Assembly: GCF_003234445.2 (NCBI RefSeq)
Contig: NZ_CP126269.1
Coordinates: 806,001-870,000 of the forward strand
Length of the DNA: 64,000 bases
Direction of reading: 5' to 3'
Origin: Curtobacterium sp. MCLR17_036
Lineage (GTDB): Bacteria > Actinomycetota > Actinomycetes > Actinomycetales > Microbacteriaceae
Shown: positions 32,646 to 40,804 of the stretch, one piece after another
How the letters are laid out: each line of letters opens with the position of its first letter
How positions within the stretch are numbered: the stretch's first letter is position 1
Translations under genes and position numbers: made by a program
The notes under the pieces: model-generated
The model's input: the letters and a program-made list of their open reading frames with translations, nothing else
Databases searched by the model: none
Told to the model about the DNA's origin: nothing

Positions 32646-34064
32646 CTACAGCTTGAACGTCGCCCGCGGGATGTCGGAGACGATGCGCTGTGCAGTGCGG
32701 ACGGCGTCCTCCTCGCTGATCTCGTGCGCGACCACGAGGGACGCCAGGTACGCCGCGTCCGCACGCCGGGCCATGTCGTGCCGCGCGGGGATCGAGCAGT
32801 AGGCGCGGGTGTCGTCGATGAAGCCCGAGGTCTTCGTGAACGACGCCGAGTCGGTGACGGCCGACCGGTAGCGCGCGATCGCCGCCGGGGTGTCGATGAA
32901 CCACCAGGGTGCCCCCGCGTAGACGGCGGGGTAGAAGCCGGCGAGCGGTCCGATCTCACGCGAGAACACCGTCTCGTCGACGGTGAACAGCACGAGGTGG
33001 AACCCGGGTGCGGTGCCGAAGGCCTCGAGCAGCGGGCGCAGCGGGGTGGTGAACGCGCCGACGGCGGGCAGGTCGTGCCCGGTGTCCGGCCCGAAGCGCT
33101 CGAGCGTCGGCGTGTGGTGGTTCCGGATGATGCCGGGGTGCAGCTGCATGACGAGGCCGTCCTCGACGCTCATCTCGGCCCAGCGGTAGAGCATGTCGTG
33201 GCGGTAGGCGGTGGCCTCCGCGGTCGAGACGTCACCGCGGAGCGCGGCGGCGTGGATGCGTTCGCGCTCGGTGGCGGACAGCGGCGTGGAACCGGCGTCG
33301 AGCACGCCGGTGTCGGTGGCGGTCGCGCCGTGCTCGATGAAGTACCGGCGACGCGCGCGGAGTGCTGCCAACAGTCCTGCGTGGGTGCCCGTCTCGATGC
33401 CGGCGGCCTGTCCGACGGCCGCGACCACGTGCCTCCAGTCCGATCGCGACGGGTCGAAGACGGCGTCCGCGCGGAAGGTGGGGACCACCCGGCCGGTGAA
33501 GGTCGGGTCGGCGGCGAGCTGCGCGTGCGCGGCGAGGTCGTCGGCGGGGCCGTCGGTGGTGGCGAGGACCTCGATGCCGAAGGCGTCGAACAGTGCGCGC
33601 GGGCGGAAGGCCGGTGTCGTGAGCAGGTCGGCGAGGTGGTCGTACTGGGCGTCCGCGTTCTGCCGCGACGGCTGCTCCGTCAGCCCGAAGACGTCGTGCA
33701 GCTCCGTCTCGAACCAGTACCGCACCGGGGTGCCGAGGAAGTCGTCCCAGTGCTCGGCCAGGTGCCGCCACACCGAGCGGCCGTCGGGCTGGTGGTGCGG
33801 GTCGCGACCGAGCGCCTCGAGCGGGACGCCGTTGGCGTGCAGCAGCCGGAGCACGTAGTGGTCGGGCGTGACGAGCAGTGCCGCCGGGTCCGGGAACGGC
33901 TGGTCGGCGGCGATGGTCGCGGCGTCGACGTGCCCGTGCGGCGAGATGATCGGGGCGTCCTCGACGGCGGCGTACACCGTGCGGGCGACCCGGCGGGCCG
34001 CCGGGTCGGCGGGGAACAGCCGGTCGGCGTGCGGTGCGAGACGGGTGGCGGTGGTCTGGGTCAT
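32646..34064 (-). CDS. uxaC: Glucuronate isomerase
   Basis: Converts D-glucuronate to D-fructuronate (and galacturonate to tagaturonate), the entry step of hexuronate catabolism. A 472-residue TIM-barrel amidohydrolase-like enzyme: APIISPHGHVDAATIA carries the first metal histidines, HANGVPLEALG and VRYWFETELHDVFG are conserved, and the region LFTVDETVFSREIGPLAGFYPAVYAGAPWWFIDTP near residue 355-390 is diagnostic. ATG 34064 has AAGGAG six bases upstream. The product would be reduced by the fructuronate reductase at 41670 and dehydrated by ManD at 43004. It follows the LacI gene on the same strand across a ten-base minisatellite. Confidence 0.96.
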   Translation of the reverse strand: MTQTTATRLAPHADRLFPADPAARRVARTVYAAVEDAPIISPHGHVDAATIAADQPFPDPAALLVTPDHYVLRLLHANGVPLEALGRDPHHQPDGRSVWRHLAEHWDDFLGTPVRYWFETELHDVFGLTEQPSRQNADAQYDHLADLLTTPAFRPRALFDAFGIEVLATTDGPADDLAAHAQLAADPTFTGRVVPTFRADAVFDPSRSDWRHVVAAVGQAAGIETGTHAGLLAALRARRRYFIEHGATATDTGVLDAGSTPLSATERERIHAAALRGDVSTAEATAYRHDMLYRWAEMSVEDGLVMQLHPGIIRNHHTPTLERFGPDTGHDLPAVGAFTTPLRPLLEAFGTAPGFHLVLFTVDETVFSREIGPLAGFYPAVYAGAPWWFIDTPAAIARYRSAVTDSASFTKTSGFIDDTRAYCSIPARHDMARRADAAYLASLVVAHEISEEDAVRTAQRIVSDIPRATFKL

Positions 34065-34077
34065 CGTCGACTCCTTC

Positions 34078-34198
34078 GGGGACGAGCGGGGACGAGCGGG
34101 GACGAGCGGGGACGAGCGGGGACGAGCGGGGGACGAGCGGGGGAAGAGCGGCTAGAGCGGGACGAGCGGGGACGAGCGGGAAGCGCGGGGACGAGCGA
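34078..34198. repeat. Ten-base minisatellite between lacI-type gene and uxaC
   Basis: About twelve units of GGGGACGAGC, with 9 to 11 bases each, fill the 142-base gap between the LacI gene and uxaC. The first five are exact, the later ones degenerate. It ends just upstream of the uxaC ribosome-binding site, so changes in copy number would alter the spacing between an upstream promoter and uxaC. Confidence 0.9.
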
Positions 34199-34206
34199 GC
34201 AGTGCG

Positions 34207-35247
34207 TCAGGCCGGTGCTGGGCCGGTCGACTCCCGCACGGTCAGGTGGGTGGGCAGGGCGACGGCGCCGGACGCGTGCTCCCCGGACGGGTCGTCGGCC
34301 AGGTCCGCGCCGAGTCGGCCGAGGAGCATCCGGATCGCGACCCGTCCGGCCCGCTCGATCGGCGAGGTCATCGTGGTGAGCGGCGGGTTGCAGAAGTCGG
34401 CGCCGAAGATGTCGTCGCAGCCGACGATGCTCATGTCCTCGGGCACCCGGACGCCGCGTTCGCGCAGGCGGGCGAGCATACCGATGGCGATGAGGTCGTT
34501 GAAGGCGATGCAGGCGGTGGCTCCGGCGTGCACGGCGGCGTCTGCGGCTGCCGCTCCGGAGTCCACGAACGGTGCGTGGGGTCCGACCCGTGCGACGCGG
34601 ACGCCGAGGCGCTTCGCGACCCGCACGAGTGCCCGCCACCGGCGTTCGTTCGACCACGAGCTGTCCGGCCCGGCGACGTACAGGACGTCGCGGTGCCCCA
34701 GTGAGACGAGGTGCTGCACCGCCTGCTCGACGCCGCCGGGGGTGTCGATGAGCACGGAGGGCACCCCCTCGGGTCGGCGGTTCACGACGACGAGCGGCAG
34801 GCGTGCGGCGACCCGGGCGATCTGCGCGTCGGACAGGCGTGAGGCGGTGAGCACCACCCCGTCGGCCTTCGCGCCGATCGCGCTGAGGGCGGCCGTCTCG
34901 GCCTCGGCGGACTCCTCGGTGTCGACGAGCAGTTGCGTCCACCCGGCGGCGGCGAGCTGGTGCTGCGTGCCGCGGATGACGTCGAAGTAGAACGGGTTGG
35001 TGATGTCGGACACGAGCACGGCGACCGCCCGGGTGCGTCCGGATGTCAGTGCGCGCGCCTGCGAGTTCGCGACGTAGCCGAGGTCGCGGGCGGCCCGCTG
35101 GATGCGCTGCTGCGTGGTCGGGTTGACGCGGTCGGGCAGGGAGAGCGCACGGGACACGGTGGACGGCGCCACCCCGGTCGCGACGGCGATGTCGCGGATG
35201 GTGACGCGTCGGACCGTGCTGCCGACGTCGGTGTCGAGTTCGCTCAC
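34207..35247 (-). CDS. LacI-family transcriptional repressor
   Basis: A 346-residue repressor. RVTIRDIAVATGVAPSTVSRALSLPDRVNPTTQQRI is the helix-turn-helix and hinge entry; the rest is the periplasmic-binding-protein-like sensor (AVLVSDITNPFYFDVIRGT, ADGVVLTASR, SIVGCDDIFGADFCNPPLTT). GTG 35247 is used: TACGTT lies six bases before it and the longer upstream frame would read through the operator. It is divergent from the ABC importer, and an array of TGGCAAC half-sites covers the -35 region of both promoters. It is the probable regulator of the glucuronate regulon, and perhaps of uxaC by read-through. Confidence 0.93.
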   Translation of the reverse strand: MSELDTDVGSTVRRVTIRDIAVATGVAPSTVSRALSLPDRVNPTTQQRIQRAARDLGYVANSQARALTSGRTRAVAVLVSDITNPFYFDVIRGTQHQLAAAGWTQLLVDTEESAEAETAALSAIGAKADGVVLTASRLSDAQIARVAARLPLVVVNRRPEGVPSVLIDTPGGVEQAVQHLVSLGHRDVLYVAGPDSSWSNERRWRALVRVAKRLGVRVARVGPHAPFVDSGAAAADAAVHAGATACIAFNDLIAIGMLARLRERGVRVPEDMSIVGCDDIFGADFCNPPLTTMTSPIERAGRVAIRMLLGRLGADLADDPSGEHASGAVALPTHLTVRESTGPAPA

Positions 35248-35267
35248 GAGGCGAACGTAGGCGGCTC

Positions 35268-35303
35268 TGGCAACAAGTGGCAACCGGTTGCCGCCTGTTG
35301 CCA
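35268..35303. promoter_or_regulatory. Four-half-site operator for the LacI-type repressor
   Basis: TGGCAACA (35268-35275), then the perfect palindrome GGCAACCGGTTGCC (35279-35292), then TGTTGCCA (35296-35303). Both palindromes share one centre, between 35285 and 35286, and half-sites repeat every ten bases. It overlaps -35 elements of both directions: TTGCCG (35288-35293), 17 bases to GACAGT for the importer, and TTGCCA on the other strand, 18 bases to TACGTT for lacI. Confidence 0.8.
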
Positions 35304-35366
35304 CCACCGGGACAGTGGTGTCACCGGGCAGTGCCGCCCGGAGGAGGTCTCGAGGAGGAAACCCCC

Positions 35367-36722
35367 GTGAAGACGCGAAGACTGAAGCCCCGCACCCTCG
35401 TCGGTGCCGTCGCGGTGATCGCCCTCACCGCGCTCTCCCTGCAGGGCTGCGCCGTGGTGGACGGCAGCGGCGACGACCCGGACACCCTCCGCGTGATGAT
35501 GGGCGCCGACACGACGTACCCGAAGGAACGCAAGCAGTGGCAGCAGGAGACCGCTGCCGCGTTCAAGCGGACGACCGGCGCCGACATCCAGTGGGAGACC
35601 TACTCCACCCCGCAGGAGGAACTCACCGCCATCCAGACGAGCGTCATCTCCGGGCAGGGCCCCGACGTGTACGCCATCGGCACGACCTTCACCCCGACCG
35701 CGTACGCCACCGGCGCCTTCGTCGAGATGGGTGCCGACGAGTGGGACGCCGTCGGCGGGAAGGACCAGTTCTCCCCGGCCTCCCTCGGCATCTCCGGGCC
35801 GAGCGCGAGCAAGCAGATCGGCATCCCGTTCGCCAGCCGGCCGTTCGTGATGGCCGTCAACGACGAGCTCCTCGAGCGCGCTGGCATCACCGAGCCGCCG
35901 ACCACCTGGGACCAGCTGACCGCAGATGCGAAGGCCACCACGGGCGACGGGACGTACGGCATGGCGATCGCCTACGCCGACGGCTTCGACCCCTGGAAGT
36001 TCGTCTGGGGCATGGCGCAGAACGCCGGCAACACGCTGGTCGACGGGACGACGGTCGAGATCGACACGACCGCGGTCGAGCAGGCGTACCGCACCTACTT
36101 CGACTGGGTGACGAAGGACGGCGTCGTCGACCCGGCCGCGATCGGGTGGAACAACCCGCAGGCCCTCGCGCAGTTCGCCGACGGCAAGGCGGCCTTCTTC
36201 CCGATGACCACCACGACCTCGCTCAACTCGCTGCAGGGCTCGAAGGTCGACGGGAAGTACTCCTACGCGCTGCTGCCCACCGTGCCCCCGGGGGCGACGG
36301 AGCGTCCGGCCGACGGCGTCGAGGCCGCGAGCATCCTGTCCGGCGACAACCTCGTCGTCGCCGACTACGGCACGAAGCAGGACCTGTCCTTCGCCTTCGT
36401 GCGGCAGGTCTCCGCCCCGGCCGCCCAGGAACGCTACTTCGAGCTGTTCGGCCAACTGCCGACGAACGCCGAGGCCGCCGACCGCGTCGCGACGGCGAAC
36501 CCCGACCTGGCACCCATCGTCCGCGCAGGCGAACTGTCGAAGCCGACCGCCTTCACGGGTGCCTGGTCGGACATCCAGCTCTCGCTCGTCGACGTCGTCG
36601 TGCAGTCGATCCCCTCGCTGAAGCGCGGCGAGGTCACCGACGACCAGCTCCGTGCACGACTCGCAGCGGCGCAGCGCGACGCCCAGTCCACCCTCGACCG
36701 TCAGAAGAACGGAGGTCTGTGA
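35367..36722 (+). CDS. ABC sugar importer, solute-binding lipoprotein
   Basis: A 451-residue family 1 extracellular solute-binding protein. A basic N-terminus and hydrophobic core end in the lipobox LQGC with Cys28. LRVMMGADTTYPKERKQWQQETAAAFKRTTGADIQWE, GPDVYAIGTTFTPTAYA and GIPFASRPFVMAVNDELLERAGI are typical of sugar-binding members. GTG 35367 follows GAGGAGG. It is the first gene of the operon divergent from lacI, followed by two permeases; there is no ATPase gene nearby, so a shared MsiK-type ATPase elsewhere is expected, as is usual in actinobacteria. Given the neighbouring enzymes, glucuronate or a glucuronoside/aldouronate is the likely cargo (inference). Confidence 0.93.
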   Translation: MKTRRLKPRTLVGAVAVIALTALSLQGCAVVDGSGDDPDTLRVMMGADTTYPKERKQWQQETAAAFKRTTGADIQWETYSTPQEELTAIQTSVISGQGPDVYAIGTTFTPTAYATGAFVEMGADEWDAVGGKDQFSPASLGISGPSASKQIGIPFASRPFVMAVNDELLERAGITEPPTTWDQLTADAKATTGDGTYGMAIAYADGFDPWKFVWGMAQNAGNTLVDGTTVEIDTTAVEQAYRTYFDWVTKDGVVDPAAIGWNNPQALAQFADGKAAFFPMTTTTSLNSLQGSKVDGKYSYALLPTVPPGATERPADGVEAASILSGDNLVVADYGTKQDLSFAFVRQVSAPAAQERYFELFGQLPTNAEAADRVATANPDLAPIVRAGELSKPTAFTGAWSDIQLSLVDVVVQSIPSLKRGEVTDDQLRARLAAAQRDAQSTLDRQKNGGL

Positions 36723-37750
36723 TGACCAGCACGCAGACCCGGCCGCGCACCGACCGCACGCCGGCCCCGCAGGTGCGGCCGCACGGCACGACGCCGCTGT
36801 ACAAGAAGGAGCGTCCGCTCTGGATGCTCCTGCCCGGCGGCGTCCTCATGCTCGCCGTGATCGTGGTGCCGCTCCTGGTGGGCCTGTTCATCGCGATGCT
36901 CGACCTCGACCAGTACACGCTGCGGCAGTGGTTCAGCGCCCCGTTCGTCGGCTTCGCCAACTTCGCCGAGGCCTTCACCGACTCACCGCTGCTCCACTCG
37001 ATCTGGATCTCGGTGTCCCTGTCGGTGCTCGTCACCGTCGTCACCGTGCCGATCGGCGTCGCCGCCGCGATCTCCACCCAGAACCGGTTCCCCGGTCGCG
37101 GGCTGGTCCGCTCGGTCTACCTCATCCCGTACGTGCTCCCCGCGTTCGTCGTCGGCACCTTCTTCCGCACGATGCTGCAACCGCAGGGCGTGGTGAACGC
37201 CACGCTGCACACCGACGTCCTCTGGCTGAACGGGTCCGCGTCGTACTGGGCGCTCGCCGGCGTGATGGTGTGGACGAGCTGGCCGTTCGTCTACCTGCTG
37301 TCCCTCGCCGGGCTGCAGGCCGTCGCCAACGAGGTGCACGAGGCCGCCGCCCTCGACGGGGTGACCTGGTGGGCGAAGCTGCGGTACATCGTCTTCCCGT
37401 ACCTGCGCGGCCCGTTGAGCCTGGCGGTGATCATCTCGATCCTGCACAACATCAACAACTTCACCCTGCCGTTCGTGCTCTTCGGCAACCCGCTGCCGTC
37501 GAGCGTCGAGGTGATGCCCGTCCTGACGTACATCGCGAGCTTCCAGTCGTTCCGCTTCGGCCTGTCCGCGGCCATGGCGATCTGCTCGCTCGTGATCGTC
37601 GCCATCCCGTTGTTCGTCTACCTGCGAGCCGTGCAGCTCGACACGGGCGACGACGCCGGACCCGGCCGGAAGCAACGGCGCGCCGACCGCGCCACGCTCG
37701 CGGCAGCCACCCCGGCCGCGGCCGCAGACATCGACGGAGCACGAGCATGA
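36722..37750 (+). CDS. ABC sugar importer permease, MalF type
   Basis: A 342-residue permease with six membrane segments. RPLWMLLPGGVLMLAVIVVPLLVGLFIAM is the first; the cytoplasmic EAA loop reads EVHEAAALDGVTWWAKLRYIVFPYLRGPL, which docks on the ATPase. A 30-residue basic N-terminus and a 40-residue Ala/Arg-rich C-terminus flank the core. The ATG at 36722 shares one base with the stop of the binding-protein gene (TGATG). Together with the next gene it forms the heterodimeric channel of the CUT1 class. Confidence 0.94.
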   Translation: MTSTQTRPRTDRTPAPQVRPHGTTPLYKKERPLWMLLPGGVLMLAVIVVPLLVGLFIAMLDLDQYTLRQWFSAPFVGFANFAEAFTDSPLLHSIWISVSLSVLVTVVTVPIGVAAAISTQNRFPGRGLVRSVYLIPYVLPAFVVGTFFRTMLQPQGVVNATLHTDVLWLNGSASYWALAGVMVWTSWPFVYLLSLAGLQAVANEVHEAAALDGVTWWAKLRYIVFPYLRGPLSLAVIISILHNINNFTLPFVLFGNPLPSSVEVMPVLTYIASFQSFRFGLSAAMAICSLVIVAIPLFVYLRAVQLDTGDDAGPGRKQRRADRATLAAATPAAAADIDGARA

Positions 37751-38688
37751 GCGCGTTCACGACGACCACCCGACCCACGTCCACGCTCACCGAGAGCATC
37801 ACGGCACCCGGGCGCCGCGGGAAGCGCCCCTACGACACCGACGTCACCCGCCTGCTGCCCCGGTGGCTGCTCGTCACGGTGATCGCGGTCCTCGTCGCGT
37901 TCATCGCCGTCCCGGTCCTGTACATCGTGTTCGGCTCGGTGAACTCGGACGTCGCCGTCGCCCGGGGCGAGTACTTCCCGTCCGCGTTCACGCTGTCGAA
38001 CTACGTCGACATCTGGTCGACGGTCGCCCTCGGGCAGGGCCTGGTGAACTCGATGCTCACCGCCGGGGCGGTGGCCGTCGCGAGCGCCGCGCTCGCCGTG
38101 TCCACCGCGTACGTGCTGGTCCGGTTCCGGTTCCTCGGCCGGCTCACCATCCTGCGCGGGCTGCTCGCGCTGCAGTCGATCCCGGGCACGCTCCTGCTGC
38201 TGCCGGTGTTCGTCGTCTTCTCGAACATCGCGAGCGCCACGGGCGTACAGATCATCGGCACCCGCTGGGGCCTGTTCGTCACCTACCTGACGTTCGCCCT
38301 GCCGTTCTCGACGTGGGTGATGGTCACCTACCTGCGCGGGCTGCCGAAGGAACTCGAGGAAGCGGCGCGCATCGACGGCGCCTCGAGCACGAAGATCCTG
38401 ACGAAGATCGTCCTGCCGCTGTCCTGGCCCGGCATCGTCGTCTCCGCGATCTTCGCCTTCCTGCTCGGCTGGAACGACGTCCTGTTCTCCACGATCATGA
38501 CGACCCCGAACACGCGGACCGTCGCCGTGGTCCTGCAGGTGCTCGGCACCGCGCAGGAGGGCGGCGCCGTCCCGATCTACGGCCAGATGATGGCCGCCTC
38601 GATCGTCTGCGCCGTGCCGGTCGTCGCCCTGTACCTCGTCTTCCAGCGCTACCTGGTCGGCGGCCTCACCGCCGGCTCCGTCAAGTAG
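37747..38688 (+). CDS. ABC sugar importer permease, MalG type
   Basis: A 313-residue permease, partner of the preceding gene. Its membrane segments begin at LLVTVIAVLVAFIAVPVLYIVF (about 41-62); the EAA loop is LPKELEEAARIDGASSTKILTKIVLPLSWPGIVV; FAFLLGWNDVLFSTIM is characteristic of MalG-type subunits. The start overlaps the first permease stop by four bases (ATGA). A hairpin of the GACGGGAGGC family follows 17 bases after the stop, before further genes of the same direction. Confidence 0.94.
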   Translation: MSAFTTTTRPTSTLTESITAPGRRGKRPYDTDVTRLLPRWLLVTVIAVLVAFIAVPVLYIVFGSVNSDVAVARGEYFPSAFTLSNYVDIWSTVALGQGLVNSMLTAGAVAVASAALAVSTAYVLVRFRFLGRLTILRGLLALQSIPGTLLLLPVFVVFSNIASATGVQIIGTRWGLFVTYLTFALPFSTWVMVTYLRGLPKELEEAARIDGASSTKILTKIVLPLSWPGIVVSAIFAFLLGWNDVLFSTIMTTPNTRTVAVVLQVLGTAQEGGAVPIYGQMMAASIVCAVPVVALYLVFQRYLVGGLTAGSVK

Positions 38689-38705
38689 CGAACGCAACCA
38701 TCGAT

Positions 38706-38749
38706 CGGACGGGAGGCGCGGTGCGACCCCGCCACGCGCCTCCCGTCCG
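38706..38749 (+). terminator. Hairpin within the glucuronate gene set, GACGGGAGGC family
   Basis: Arms 38706-38720 (CGGACGGGAGGCGCG) and 38735-38749 pair over 15 bases with a 14-base loop. The next gene starts only 19 bases later with a good ribosome-binding site and no visible new promoter, so this probably acts as a partial terminator that lowers enzyme expression relative to the importer. Confidence 0.75.
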
Positions 38750-38768
38750 AACCCACGAAGGGAATGCC

Positions 38769-39605
38769 ATGACCCAGCTCAGTTGGGAACTCTCCGGTTT
38801 CGGGGACGAGATCGACGCCGACCCGGTCGTCCAGGTCGCGGTCCTGCAGGCGCTCGGCGCGAGCGCCATCGAGGTCCGCAGCGCCTGGGGTGTGAACGTC
38901 GTCGACCTCGACGACGAGCAACTCGCCGGGCTGCACCGCCTGCTCGACGAGCGCGGCCAGACCGTGTCCGCCATCGCGTCGCCGATCGGCAAGGTGCCGG
39001 TCGACGAGCCGGTCGAGCACGAGGTCGGACGACTCCGCCGCGCGATCGCCGCGGCGCACGCCCTCGGCACCACGAACATCCGGATCTTCTCGTTCTACTT
39101 CGAGGGCCGGCAGCCGGGCGACGTCCGCGACGACGTCCTCGTCCGGATGCGTGCGCTCGCCGACCTGGCTTCTCGGGAAGGAGTGACGCTGCTCCACGAG
39201 AACGAGAAGGACATCTACGGCGACGTCCCGGCGCGGGTGCTCGACATCGTCGAGAGCGTCGGGTCGCCCGCGCTCCGCCTGGCCTGGGACAACGCCAACT
39301 ACGTGCAGTGCGGGGTCAAGCCGTTCACCGACGGTTGGGCGCAGCTCGCCCCGTACGTCGACTACCTGCAGGTCAAGGACGCCCTCGCCGCTGACTCGTC
39401 GGTCGTCCCGGCGGGGGAGGGCGACGGCGAACTGCTGCAGACGCTCACCGCCCTGCGCGACGCCGGGTACTCCGGCTACGCCTCGCTCGAGCCGCACCTG
39501 GCCGACGTCACCTCCCTCGGCGGGTTCTCCGGCCCCGCGGCCTTCGGTCGCGCCGGTCGCGCCTTCCGCACCCTCACCGACCAGATCGGAGTCACCCTGC
39601 GATGA
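38769..39605 (+). CDS. Sugar phosphate isomerase/epimerase (TIM barrel)
   Basis: A 278-residue xylose-isomerase-like barrel. SWELSGFGDEIDADPVVQVAVLQALGASAIEVRSAWG is the N-terminal strand and helix; VTLLHENEKDIYGD has the first metal Glu; LRLAWDNANYVQCG has Asp and the following strand; YLQVKDAL and SLEPHL complete the metal site (Glu, Asp, Lys, Glu). ATG 38769 is preceded by GAAGGGA. It is followed by a dehydrogenase with ATGA overlap. The substrate is unknown; with the Gfo-type neighbour it likely epimerises or isomerises an oxidised sugar derived from the imported glycoside. Confidence 0.9.
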   Translation: MTQLSWELSGFGDEIDADPVVQVAVLQALGASAIEVRSAWGVNVVDLDDEQLAGLHRLLDERGQTVSAIASPIGKVPVDEPVEHEVGRLRRAIAAAHALGTTNIRIFSFYFEGRQPGDVRDDVLVRMRALADLASREGVTLLHENEKDIYGDVPARVLDIVESVGSPALRLAWDNANYVQCGVKPFTDGWAQLAPYVDYLQVKDALAADSSVVPAGEGDGELLQTLTALRDAGYSGYASLEPHLADVTSLGGFSGPAAFGRAGRAFRTLTDQIGVTLR

Positions 39606-40804
39606 CCACCCCACTGAAGTTGGCAGTCGTCGGCGCCGGCGTCATCGGACGCCACCACGCGAAGGTCGCCGTGCACCACCCCGACCTGCAGGTCGTCGCC
39701 CTCGTCGACGCGATCCCCGCCGCCGCCACGAGTGCCGCCGACGAGGTCGAGGCGACGGGCGTCACCCGGCCGATCACGACGTCCACCATCGAGGACGCGA
39801 TCGCGCAGACCGACGTCGACGTCGTCGCGATCTGCTCGCCGTCCGGCATGCACGTGCAACTCGCCGAGGCCGCCCTGGCCGCCGGCAAGCACGTCGTCAT
39901 CGAGAAGCCGCTCGACACCACGATGCCCAGGGCCCGGCAGATCGCGGCGCTCGTCGCCGCCGCTCGCGACCGGGGACTCGTCACGAGCGTCATCAGCCAG
40001 CACCGGTTCGACCCGGCCTCCGCCGTCGTCGCCGGGGCAGCCCACGACGGCCGGTTCGGCACCGTGACCTCGGGTGTCGCGAGCGTCGCCTGGTACCGGT
40101 CGCAGGGCTACTACGACTCCGGCGACTGGCGCGGCACCTGGGACCTCGACGGCGGCGGCGCCGTCATGAACCAGGGCGTCCACACCGTCGACCTGCTCGT
40201 GTGGGCGCTCGGACGACCGGTTGAGATCTCCGCGCAGACCGCACTCCTGGCACACGACCGCATCGAGGTCGAGGACACCGCCGTCGCCACCGTCCGGTTC
40301 GCCGGCGGAGCGCTCGGTGTCGTCCACTGCACGACCGCCGCCTACCCGGGGCTCTCCGCGCGGTACGCCGTCTACGGCACGCAGGGGTCGGCGGTCGTCG
40401 ACGACGACCGGCTCGCCTACTTCCACGTCGCGCCGGACAGCGCCACGCTCGAGTCCGCCTCGACCACGGCGAACGCCACCGCGGTCGCCGGAGCGGTCGA
40501 CCAGAAGGACGACGTCGTCCCGCCGGAGCACGTCGTCGGCGGCCCGGCCGAACCCGACCACTTCGCCGCCGGGCACGCGCGGCAGTACACCGACATCGTC
40601 GACGCGATCCGGCAGGGCCGCGAGCCGGGCGTCACGGTCGAGACGGCCCTCGTGTCGCTCGCCACCGTCCGCGGGCTCTACGTCAGTGCGACGCTCGGCA
40701 AGCCCGTCCGGATCGACGACGTCATCGAGGGTGCGTACGACGACGTCGTCCCCGTCGTCGGCACACCGACGACCGCCCGTGCAACAGGAGGAGCCACCCG
40801 ATGA
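39602..40804 (+). CDS. Gfo/Idh/MocA-family oxidoreductase
   Basis: A 400-residue NAD(P)-dependent sugar dehydrogenase. KLAVVGAGVIGRHHAKVAVHHPDL is the Rossmann start, GKHVVIEKPLDTT carries the conserved lysine, SQHRFDPASAVV and GGGAVMNQGVHTVDLLVWALG form the sugar site with the His-x-x-x-Asp pair of the family. It overlaps both neighbours by four bases (ATGA). In this operon it may oxidise glucuronosides or a free sugar so that the flanking isomerase/epimerases can act; that is inference from layout only. It is more similar to glucose-fructose oxidoreductase relatives than to the two dehydrogenases at 12-15 kb. Confidence 0.91.
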   Translation: MTTPLKLAVVGAGVIGRHHAKVAVHHPDLQVVALVDAIPAAATSAADEVEATGVTRPITTSTIEDAIAQTDVDVVAICSPSGMHVQLAEAALAAGKHVVIEKPLDTTMPRARQIAALVAAARDRGLVTSVISQHRFDPASAVVAGAAHDGRFGTVTSGVASVAWYRSQGYYDSGDWRGTWDLDGGGAVMNQGVHTVDLLVWALGRPVEISAQTALLAHDRIEVEDTAVATVRFAGGALGVVHCTTAAYPGLSARYAVYGTQGSAVVDDDRLAYFHVAPDSATLESASTTANATAVAGAVDQKDDVVPPEHVVGGPAEPDHFAAGHARQYTDIVDAIRQGREPGVTVETALVSLATVRGLYVSATLGKPVRIDDVIEGAYDDVVPVVGTPTTARATGGATR

